A stretch of DNA of 64,000 bases, taken from contig OY757917.1 of assembly GCA_963585895.1 (NCBI GenBank), positions 107,219,207 through 107,283,206 on the forward strand, given 5' to 3'. Positions 56,071 to 64,000 of this stretch are shown here, in pieces. The translations under genes were made by a program, and so were the position numbers. The stretch comes from Sepioteuthis lessoniana (lineage: Eukaryota > Mollusca > Cephalopoda > Myopsida > Loliginidae). The notes below the pieces were generated by a model, which was not told where the DNA came from, did no database searches, and worked only from the letters and a program-made list of their open reading frames with translations. Each line of letters starts with the position of its first letter. Within the stretch, counting starts at the first letter, position 1.

Positions 56071-56895
56071 ATGCACTCAATACTATGAACATATACACAA
56101 ACTATCTTAAAATATACCTATGACACATGCAACCCAGAGATAAAAAGAGGTAAAAGAAAAAAGAAAAAGCAATAACTGAAGGTAGATCAAATACGTATTA
56201 TTAGGTTCTCATACACATTCAACTCATAGAGAAAGAAAGAGAAAAGACAAAACAATAATGAGATAAACATTCGTGTACACGATTGTATCAACACATAAAC
56301 AGGTAAAGTATATTCTTGTTAATACGAAAAAAAAAAAGATAAAATAAATAACTAACTAAATACATAGGAATTTAAAAGATTTGCATCACAATCAAAACAA
56401 ACACATTATTAGTCTTTTGAAAATGACCACGGAATTTGAAACACGTTTTTGTCATAATTTCGTGAAATAAAACCCTAAAGTTTCTCATTGAAATGCATAT
56501 CTGGAGAAAAAATAACTGTAAGTGAAATCAGTAACCCCCCACACACACGCATTTATACACACACACACATATAAAGAAAATAAGAACTATCAAATATCAT
56601 AGACGGATGAGGGATAAAACAGGGTAAGGTAAACACACGCTATATAAAAAGAGAGGAGTGACCTCCATATAAACCCATATCCCACTGAAAACCATTCAAA
56701 ATGCAAACTCCAGTGAGTCCAAGTCTCATTCAGTACCCCATAAAAAAGCATTGAACCATATATGTTCTCTGACCAAAGCAACATACTGGAAACATACACG
56801 TATGTAAGAACAAAAGAAATAAATAAATCCAAAAACAGTGCAAATCTCTTCCTGGACCTACTGATTTTAAAATATTTCTTTTACATTTTGGACCT

Positions 56896-56954
<59 letters not shown>

Positions 56955-56984
56955 CAAATCATCCTGATAGCAAGATGTCACTTG
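56071..56984. other. A-rich sequence and (TA)n
   Basis: Purine-leaning A-rich sequence (56130-56350), short ACACAC runs near 56540, and (TA)n at 56901-56952. No gene is seen. Confidence 0.5.
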
Positions 56985-57275
56985 ATTCTTGCTCACCATC
57001 AGTCCCTATCGTCCATCGTTTTAGGCAGCTGTTTAATGTAATCACCGAGGTCCCTATAAATCAAAATCCACAGGAGAACATCACCTTTGAGTTCGTCCTT
57101 CCCTCTCTAGCAGTGTCGAGCGTGTCTTCTCCGTCTTACATGGACTGTTGTTTTCAGGAATACTGATTCTGATTCCAGGATTTGTGCAAACCAGTATGAA
57201 ACATTCTAGTGAAATTTTTCTCCATTAGCTTTTTTTAAGTCCAGGTTGTGCATCCATACAATTATACTGTTACAT
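56985..57275 (-). pseudogene. RTE-like LINE 3' end, old reverse copy
   Basis: The plus strand reads CCCTATCGTCCATCGTTTTA, GGAGAACATCACCTTTGAGT, TCGTCCTTCCCTCTCTAGCA, GTGTCGAGCGTGTCTTC and GTGCATCCATACAATTATAC, in the same order as the reverse complement of the better copies (for example 29455-29835). About 200 bases are internally missing. Little protein remains. Confidence 0.7.
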
Positions 57276-57499
57276 ACACACAATGGAAGAAATCCGGTTT
57301 TATTTTATCAGAAATATAACGCTACATCACCAAATAGACTTTACATTTCTCAGACATTGGTAGCACCACAGTTCTCAGCAGAGCCTTCTATTGCTATGAT
57401 ACTACATAGACATTGTAGCACCATTATTCTAACGGGTCCATGAGTGTAACACTATGCCTTAAGTTTCAGTCGTACTCTACTTGTAAATGTTTTTTTGTT
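57276..57499. other. no recognised feature
   Basis: No gene seen. A frame at 57246-57443 has no motif. Confidence 0.45.
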
Positions 57500-57711
57500 T
57501 GTAACGAAGTTTATTTGGTACCATCTTTTCCCGGTGGTCACCGACAAGAGAAAAACAAGTATCAAAAGTAAACTGCTATTGATAAGCTGAGTGAAATAAA
57601 CCGTTATTAGAAGAGAGAGAGAGAGAGAGAGAGCAAATCCAGACCTTGATACTATTTTTCTCGTTTGCTGTTGCAGTTCTCGTACGTGACTGTTCGGATC
57701 TTGTCGTTACA
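57500..57711 (+). repeat. short LTR with perfect inverted ends
   Basis: The segment begins TGTAACG and ends CGTTACA, an exact 7-base inverted terminal repeat that includes the standard TG...CA. It contains the polyadenylation signal AATAAA at about 57596-57601. After it comes TTTTCGCAGCGGGTGTGGGA, of the kind found at the primer-binding site and leader of Ty3/gypsy elements. The length of 212 bases fits short-LTR gypsy clades such as Mag, from memory. No matching second LTR was found in the window. A (GA)n run sits inside at 57613-57634. Confidence 0.65.
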
Positions 57712-58130
57712 TTTTCGCAGCGGGTGTGGGACCCCATCGTTGCTCAGACAAAAATGGATACCGTCATTTTCGGTCTGTCTTCAAATCTCAGTGGCTAGTC
57801 TCTAGCTAGCTTTCTTTTCCTTTTTTCTTCCTGCATCCACTTTTAACGGCTTTTCCATTTGAATTTCCGCCTATGAGAGCATACTGGCTGATTTGCAGCA
57901 GATACATTTCTATTTTTAACCCGGGCGTCCGATGCTATCCCGACCTAGACTAGGAGAACCTCACTGTTCATTTGCCCATTCATTTTTTCCTTATAGCCCT
58001 TCTCTCTATCTATCTCTGTCTACCTCGAATCTCTTTCTCATATATGCCCCTCCTTTTCCCCCGTCCTGTGGTTTACCACTAAATCTGTTGCATATTGATC
58101 CTCAGCCGTGCTGTCAGATAAGAAATGCAC
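57712..58130 (+). pseudogene. possible gypsy leader and remnant of the first gag codons
   Basis: Downstream of the LTR, GCAGCGGGTGTGGGACCCCA is followed by ATG at 57752 (MDTVIFGLSSNLSG, then stop). No capsid or pol motif follows. The rest to 58130 is pyrimidine-rich and unrecognised. I infer a 5' end of a gypsy element that was deleted or truncated soon after the start codon. Confidence 0.4.
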
Positions 58131-58590
58131 CAGTGTAAATAACAGGTGCATCCAGTCGAAGATATCAGGGTATCACCTTGACCGTGGACGGGTTGAATTT
58201 GGTGCAATTGCGACGCCACAGGAAGCAGGTGGTCGTCAAACAATTATATAACCCGGTGCCACGGAGAGTTGAGTTAGTTGGAGTCAGTTGCAGTTGAAGT
58301 TCGAGTTGCAGTTCGAGGCAGTGAGAACCAGCACCCAGCAGAGGACTTGGGCCCTCAGGATCCCCGGTTGAGCAGCCAAACAGAATGAGAAAAGAAATGC
58401 TGCTATACTCAGAGGAACTGGGGGTCAAAATGTTGCAGTCTGTTTAGTCCCCAACTCACCTCTCACACACAACACTTTCGCAACCCTTTAGCAACCCTTT
58501 CGAATAAAGTGTGAGAGGTATATTTTTCTAAAGAAGTGTGTTCGTTCGTCATTATTGTTGATTATGTTTCCGCATATATATGTGTATAGT
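58131..58590 (+). other. LTR-like or promoter-like segment, unclassified
   Basis: It is GC-richer than the surroundings. TATATAA lies at 58245-58251, followed about 250 bases later by AATAAA at 58503-58508 and a GT-rich stretch, the order of TATA, R and polyadenylation signal in an LTR. ACCTCTCACAC (58458-58468) and GTGTGAGAGGT (58509-58519) form a perfect 11-base hairpin around two copies of CAACCCTTT. No clear TG...CA ends or target duplication are visible, so the LTR reading is only a possibility. Confidence 0.35.
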
Positions 58591-58671
58591 TGTATATGTA
58601 TTACGGCTATACAACAAATCTAACTTAACATTAAAACAATCCACCGGAGTCCACAATTATATTACACAAAG
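58591..58671. other. no recognised feature
   Basis: Short AT-rich spacer. Confidence 0.4.
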
Positions 58672-59570
58672 GTCAGATTTTCGTATGATTGGCACCTGTC
58701 AATAGCAGTCGACGTGTTCACAAAGCGTTTGTCGACATCCCTTTTTGTAGAAGAGATATTGCTGTCAAGGTATCTAAACCGATCTAATACATATAGAGGT
58801 TTGTCACTTAATGTAATGATGGTTCCAGTTGTTTAAAATTCATGGGCTCTGTTTAATTTAGTTTCTGGTAGAGATCAAAGTTTCCCAATGGTTGCTATAA
58901 TCTATGCAGCAAGAATTCGGCTTGGGCAGGTACAGTAGCGTAAAACTGTGGATTATCTGCATAGTCGGCGGCTGTCAAGATTTTTGGCGTATTATCATGT
59001 TTCTTGTCTTTTTAACTGTGAAACCATTTTCTTTCATTAGATCTATCAACGTTGATAGTTTGTAATCTTAGCAGATATTAAACAGATATGGTGCGAATCA
59101 GTCTGTTTAAAAGACTCCAGTGACAATGTCAAATAGGTCATGATCACTATCATGTGACTGAATCTTTGATTTCGTGATTTTCTAAAAATAGTGATAACAT
59201 TTTTTTTTTTCAGATACCATATGCTGGTAGTATTTGATCAAGAGAATCCGATGTCTCCTATTTTGGAAAAGGATTGATACAATCTTTCGCCCGTTTCTGT
59301 AAAATGCCACAATTATATGTAATTTAATATAATCGAAGAATTAGGTTTTCCAATTTATTGTCTTCCATACATCGGGCTCTGCTGCTTTTTTGCTTTATTT
59401 TTTTTTTCTTTACTGCGTCTAGATGTTCCTTCGTAAACTTTCTATTTGATGTCTCTTCGACTATCAATAACCTTTATTTGGTAAGTTTACAAGTGATTTA
59501 ATGAGGGTTTCAAAGCAAATACCTGAACTCTTAATTCCTCGAGAGAAGCCTTTCTTCTTAGCCGCCAGAT
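58672..59570 (-). pseudogene. RTE-like LINE reverse transcriptase, decayed
   Basis: Minus-strand pieces in order are KKFTKEHLDAV, CINPFPK (compare IPIPKKGD) and IGDIGF. Then LTAADYADNPQF follows, where the catalytic box YADD has become YADN (about 58950-58964). Next are TVPAQAEFLLHRL, LDRFRYLDSNISSTKRDVDK and TSTAIDRCQSYENLT. These are the central reverse transcriptase and the following thumb-like part. The NISSTKRDVD block aligns with SVSSTKKDID in the copy at 59612, so it is a related but distinct RTE lineage. Many stops show it is dead. It lies back-to-back with the forward copy at 59612. Confidence 0.75.
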
Positions 59571-59611
59571 CTTAGTCAGGCTCTAGAGGAATTTTTCTTC
59601 CGCTTATTTCA

Positions 59612-60368
59612 TTTACATAGCGATACTGGCAAATACACCCATCCAAGCCGAAACACTATTGCATAGTTTGGAACGAGCCGCCGCTGGCATTGGCCCCCAT
59701 GTCAATGCACACAAAATGAAATAGATGTGCTATAATCAAACAGGCAACTTCTCCACACTAGACGGAACCTCTCTGAAACTAGTAGACAAATTCACCTACC
59801 TAGGAAGTAGCGTCTCATCAACCAAAAAAGACATCGACACGCAGCTAACGAAGGCATGGACAGCTATTGATAGGCTTTTGATCATATGGAAATCAGACCT
59901 GATCGATAAAATGAAACGCAGTATCTTCCAGGGAGCGGTCGTCTCGATACTGCTGTATGGATGCATTACTTGGACGCTAACTTAACGGCTGGAGAAGAAG
60001 CTAGACGGCAATTACACCAGAATGCTGCGAGCAATATTGAACAAGTCCTGGCGGCGACACCCCTCAAGGCACCAACTATACGGCCACCTGCCTCCCATCA
60101 CGAAAACTATCCAAGCTAGACGGACCAGACATGCAGGACACTGCTGGAGAAGCAGGGACGTGCTCATTAGTGATGTACTCCTATGGACCCCCGCATATGG
60201 CCGGGCAAAAGCAGGATGGCCAGCTCGAACATACATACAGTAGCTATGTGATGGTACGGGATGTAGCCATGAAGACCTGCCAGAGTCGATGAACGATAGG
60301 GAGAAGTGGAGAGAGGGTCAGAGATATCCGTGCTGGCGGCACGACATGATGATGATGATAATGATGAC
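59612..60368 (+). pseudogene. RTE-like LINE 3' half, longest of its set
   Basis: The frame reads AILANTPIQAETLLHSLERA, AAGIGPHVNAHKMK, a stop, MCYNQTGNFSTLDGTSLKLV, DKFTYLGSSVSSTKKDIDTQ, AWTAIDRLLIIWKSDLIDKM, KRSIFQGAVVSILLYGCITW and a stop. It continues MLRAILNKSWRRHPSRHQLY, HAGHCWRSRDVLISDVLLWT, RPARTYIQ-like WPARTYIQ, a stop and SMNDREKW. It ends (ATG)n at 60343-60368. The start lies just after the YADD catalytic box, so the reverse transcriptase core is lost by 5' truncation. It is the same subfamily as the copies at 2966, 21286, 29418 and 60733. Confidence 0.9.
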
Positions 60369-60732
60369 TTCATTTTAAATCTTCGTAGCATGATTGTTTA
60401 TTTTCTTACAAATGTCTGATTTCCTTGAGTGCTATTTCTCTATATAATTTCTTAAATCTATGCCCATTGATTTTTGTTTTTTTTATTTAATTATGGGATG
60501 CTTCTGATTGTCTTGTTGTTACTTTAGAGATATTGACTCTCAGGTAACTCTACATTCGGTTCATGGTTTAGTTGGTATGCACTCAGCTATGGCTTCTGTA
60601 TGAGTTGTAACAAAATTTTCATTTTCGTAATTCGGAGTTTGTCTTCAAATATATCCTGAAGATGATCAGACTTGTTTCTTACTTTCACTATATATTGATT
60701 GCTTATATCACTGTTTGAGTGTGGGTCATGGT
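60369..60732. other. no recognised feature
   Basis: AT-rich sequence between two RTE copies. I see nothing in it. Confidence 0.45.
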
Positions 60733-61003
60733 TATCAAAGTTAGACGAACCAGACATGCGGACACTGCTAGAGAAGTAAGGACGAGCTCATAAGTGATGT
60801 ACTCCAGTGGACCCCTTTACATGGACGTGCAAAGGCAGGCCGACCAGTTCGAACATACATACAGCAGCTCTGTGCCGATACGGGATGTAGCTCTGAGGAC
60901 CTGCCGGAAGCAATGAAGGATAGGGAGGGGTGGCGAGAGAGGATCAGGGATATCCGCGCTAATATCACAACATGATAATAATGATGATGATGATGATGAT
61001 GAT
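60733..61003 (+). pseudogene. RTE-like LINE 3' end, short
   Basis: It begins within KVRRTRHA (AAAGTTAGACGAACCAGACA) and continues RKDELISDVLQWTPLHGRAK, then GRPVRTYIQQLCADTGCSSE, DLPEAMKDREGWRERIRDIR, ending (ATG)n at 60968-61003. One base is missing near 60752, which shifts the first few codons. Confidence 0.88.
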
Positions 61004-61617
61004 ATCACTGTTGTCATTGAAGTCCAGTCAAATTGTTAAGTTTTAACTGTTTGTTTCTTATTTCTGTGTAGACCCAGACGAATGTTTGATGAGACTATAC
61101 TTTGATCTGAAAATAGACCTTCAAAAGAAGACAATAATTCACATTTCAAAGCGCTGTTTATCCACTTTTTGTTTGTAAATGTATCATCTCACTCTGCTTT
61201 AGGGTTACTTTTTGTAATTTAGAGTATAAACCTGCACACCCGTTGTCGAGATGAAAATAAACTAATTTTTTACCATTTATATTTGCCGAGTTGTGTAAGC
61301 AGAATTTATTATTTTCCTCTTTACCTACATGAACTTTCATGTTTTCACCTATGATCAAAACGTTGTGTTTAGGAAAGTGTCACACAGGGGAATACGGCTC
61401 GTTTTAGAAGGTAGCGATATCTTTTTAATCAATGACATTGGTGAAACTGTCGTAAGAGATGATTATTGCACAGGGTCTTCTATAAAATGCAAACATATCT
61501 TTCTTGGTTAGATTTTCTCTGTGCTATTTATTGATTTTAAGGCATGAGGATTGAAAAGCATTTCTTTACCTCCACAAGCGACTTTCACTGGGTTTTTTCT
61601 CTACAGATGCCGACACA
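61004..61617. other. no recognised feature
   Basis: AT-rich. A frame at 61329-61511 has no known motif. Confidence 0.45.
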
Positions 61618-61835
61618 ATTCAATTTATTCAGAAGTACGAGGTGAGATTGAAAAGTCGGGTATGGCAGAGCATATATGGAAGGAAAAGGGAAACCATCTG
61701 CTCTCATGGGATAAAGTTGAAATAATTGATAGGGCTAAACATGGGAGGATTAGACGCCTTAAGCAATTAGCTCATATGTTGGGCTACAATGACCTGCTGG
61801 GTGGACCAAGTATAGAGTTGAATACAATATGGTAA
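61618..61835 (+). pseudogene. Penelope-like element, C-terminal GIY-YIG end
   Basis: The frame reads EVRGEIEKSGMAEHIWKEKG, NHLLSWDKVEIIDRAKHGRI, RRLKQLAHMLGYNDLLGGPS and IELNTIW plus stop. This is the last part of the endonuclease in Penelope-like elements as I know it from molluscs (the H-x-W and I-R-R-L-K-E-A-x-H-M block). It is 5'-truncated at about 61618, without the GIY-YIG residues themselves. The 3' flank to about 62270 carries a tRNA-like piece and a hammerhead-like motif. Confidence 0.75.
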
Positions 61836-62270
61836 CCAATAATCAAGATGGCTAGATGAAAAAGAAAAAATCATACATAATATAAGTAATTCTAGTCAAG
61901 CAAGAACATTAAGTTTATAAGTCCCAAAAATTCACTCTGAATTACATGGCGTAACGGTTATAGGTGTTGGTTCCCTAAGCTTCTAGGGAGACAATCATCT
62001 GGAGGTTACAGGTTCAATCCTGACTGCAGGCGAGTAACAATACAGGAATACTAAACACTTGTATCCGGTTATGGCTAACGGAATCAGAACCGGCGACTCC
62101 CGTGGATTCAACAAACGTCGAAGTTCTGTGAAGTTTCCCGAGTTCGACATACACCTGAAGAAGGACAGAAACGTTGTGGAAGTAACAATAAAGATGAAGA
62201 CAATAGTTCGAAGACCCTTAATGATAAAAATCAACAAGCTTCGTATCCGAAATTTAGACAACTAAGTATA
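61836..62270 (+). mobile_element. 3' region of the Penelope-like element with tRNA-like piece
   Basis: A tRNA-like unit lies at about 61944-62037: TGGCGTAACGG as box A, GGTTCAATCCT (62011-62021) as box B and an extended middle arm. At 62152-62176, CACCTGAAGAAGGACAGAAA then CGTTG resembles the CTGANGA...GAAAC motif of the inverted repeat at 23400, but without stem II. The tail CAATAAAGATGAAGACAATA follows. I infer the end of a Penelope-like element, with a SINE head either inserted or part of it. Confidence 0.5.
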
Positions 62271-63814
62271 TCCATTTATATAAAACCCTATTACCTCATT
62301 TTGTCAATTAGAAGCGGAAATAAAGAAAAGGAATGGCTCTTCCTCGAATAAACAAACAGATGTATTTAAAATCAGTGAAGATGCAAAAAAGATTGCGTCC
62401 TTCAAACACATTTATTAATGTGAACACATGATAACATAAACCTGTCAATACATTGGTATTATTACAACAAAAATCATCACGAATGAAACCAGCGAGTAAT
62501 CATTTTATTTTATAAATCAAAACAGCGTCATAAAAAATATGATTTGAAAAAGGGAATATACTTTGTTTATCTTATATATCACATTTTTTAATTATATATT
62601 CGGTTATTTCTGATTTGATTTCTTTGTTTTCTTTCATTTCACATGTGATTTTTAACGAAAATATTGAAATTAGGCAGCAGTTTGTTCAGTTTGCTGCTTG
62701 ATGTATTCATGTTGAATAACTATTTAGCCAACTTGTCTCATTCTTGGTTGGTGGTCACTCCCTCTTGTTGTTCAAAGCTATTCAATATTCTTTACTGGCT
62801 TATGAATAATAAATTTTTGCTTTCGTGTACTCATTTCTATATCCATCATAGACGCCTTTCCACTTACATAATGGACTTGGTACGACAATCTGGAATTATC
62901 CTTCTTTGAACTTTGATGGAAAACGATATCTCTTTTCCATGGTTCTGGACTAAATAATTCAAAATTAAAAAAACTTTCTTTCAATATTTAGAATTTTATT
63001 CACTTAATTTTAATTCCTCCAATGATAGCCAAACTTTAAATCTGCCTTTATTTATCATTGCCTCTCAATTAAACTCACGTAAACAAACCTGCAAATTAAC
63101 AATTTCAGCTTTTAGTTCATTTTCTATATTCTTTTCAAAATGCTACACTTTATGTCAAACCAAAGATTCAATCAACCTACTATTTAACATTCATATAGGA
63201 GTTATTTTTTTCTATTGTTTTGTTACTAAATTTTTTATGGTGATCCTTTTATTTTTTTATTTTTTTTTCTTCGTAATTTATTTCAGTTGATATTGCTGCT
63301 ATTGGATGATGTAATTAAATTTTCTGCTGTTTTTTGTTATATTTTTGCATATTTCTCTCGCTATGCTAAATGCTCATGATTTCTTTTCCTCCTTTATTTC
63401 TTGCGCTAGAAAGAGATATAAAGAGAGATCAAGAGAGACAGAGAAAGAAAAAGTCTCTCGATGTTTTTTCTTGGATGAAAATCCTTGTGCCTCATCTAAC
63501 AATTATTCTATTCAGTTTCAAGATGTATGCATTTCCTCTTGTCCATTTTAAATAGGATATAGAGTAGATTAAAAAGGAAGTCAGTCCAGGTGTTTATTCT
63601 TTTGATTACATTTCTGCTATAACGTTTTTTTCGAGAAGCTTTCTAATCAATCGGAGGTTTACCTTTTTTTTTGCATTAGAGATTATCTGATTCTAATATT
63701 CTGTGGTATTAATAGTTTACTTTCATTTCAAGTGTTCTGAAGCTTTCTCTCAATTTGTTATCATTCTTTTCCTTTTTTTTTTTTCATCATAAAAACGACA
63801 CATTTTTTTATCAC
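62271..63814. other. no recognised feature
   Basis: About 1.5 kb, AT-rich and T-rich (62560-62660, 63180-63330, 63740-63800). No gene or named repeat is seen. Confidence 0.5.
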
Positions 63815-64000
63815 ACTACCTACTGATATAACATTGGTGTAGATTCTGATAAATCATACAAGAGTATCTAGTTCGTTTTTATTCCTAGAAAATATCTTAA
63901 TATCATTCACATACGTCTGGCAGTTTATTATCATCCGATTAGAACTTTGCTATAAAAATACTAATGCCAAGAATGAGTCTCCATGGGAAATGCCTCTTTG
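63815..64000 (-). pseudogene. LINE reverse transcriptase fragment at the right edge
   Basis: The minus strand starts QRGISHGDSFLALVFL, the R-G-x-x-Q-G-D block of LINE reverse transcriptases with Q replaced by H. It is followed, after a deletion of roughly 30 residues, by TYVNDIKIFSRNKNELDTLV, where the Y-x-D-D catalytic box has become YVND. The loss of one catalytic Asp means it is dead. It probably belongs to the LINE family of the arrays at 14.8 and 40.2 kb, from memory of the full protein. The 5' part lies beyond the window. Confidence 0.7.

Noticed and set aside
58165..58428. Reverse frame of 87 codons in the GC-richer block
   Set aside because: It consists largely of translated GTTGCAGTT-like repetition (LELQLELQLQL) and resembles no protein I know.
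61329..61511. 60-codon frame upstream of the Penelope-like relic
   Set aside because: It does not connect to the endonuclease frame and shows no motif of that family.

Overview
The window looks like gene-poor, repeat-dense DNA from an animal. A mollusc, most likely a cephalopod such as an octopus, is my best guess. The guess rests on AT-rich sequence full of (CA)n, (TA)n, (GA)n and (CTAT)n runs, on the mixture of RTE-like LINEs ending in (ATG)n, LINEs ending in (AAT)n, Penelope-like GIY-YIG relics, Tc1/mariner relics and tRNA-derived SINEs, and on my memory of similar proteins from octopus assemblies. No database was searched. I found no convincing exon of a host protein gene. Every recognisable coding stretch is a broken mobile element. 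The nearest thing to a host regulatory region is a small GC-rich patch at about 27.56-27.72 kb.

Left part (1-14 kb): a mariner relic with telomere-type repeats at its internal deletion, then a dense cluster of an interspersed repeat that I call family X. Its copies are about 0.5-0.7 kb, with a conserved 230-base module, an array of roughly 56-base sub-repeats and a terminal motif shared with a SINE. Family X recurs at about 9-10.6, 12.1-12.5, 32.5-33.0, 35.0-35.5, 42.9-43.9, 46.2 (cut by an assembly gap), 46.9-47.5, 48.0-48.5 and 52.3-53.1 kb. Between the copies lie SINE pieces and microsatellites.

Middle part (14-34 kb): a head-to-tail pile of 3' ends of one LINE (14.8-18.3 kb) is mirrored by a second pile on the other strand at 40.2-41.9 kb. 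Then come RTE-like 3' ends (21.3 and 29.4 kb), a clear tRNA-derived SINE (22.4 kb), a long near-perfect inverted repeat with hammerhead-like cores (23.4 kb), and a complete but dead Tc1 element with 220-base terminal repeats (23.85-25.43 kb). A possible type I hammerhead ribozyme fold lies at 25.85 kb, a second Tc1-like relic with DD38E spacing at 26.0-27.2 kb, and two DD37D elements at 28.3-29.4 and 33.1-34.0 kb.

Right part (34-64 kb): more family X, SINE pieces, strand-asymmetric pyrimidine and purine tracts, two Penelope-like GIY-YIG relics (55.3 and 61.6 kb), a short LTR with perfect 7-base inverted ends (57.5 kb), a cluster of RTE fragments on both strands (57.0, 58.7, 59.6 and 60.7 kb), and a LINE reverse transcriptase fragment running off the right edge. 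The elements do not form a pathway. Their relation is parasitic layering: RTE inside family X, microsatellites at Tc1 target sites, and SINEs sharing a 3' tail with family X. The points most worth following up are family X with its SINE-shared tail, the hammerhead-like sequences, and the LINE tail-on-tail arrays.
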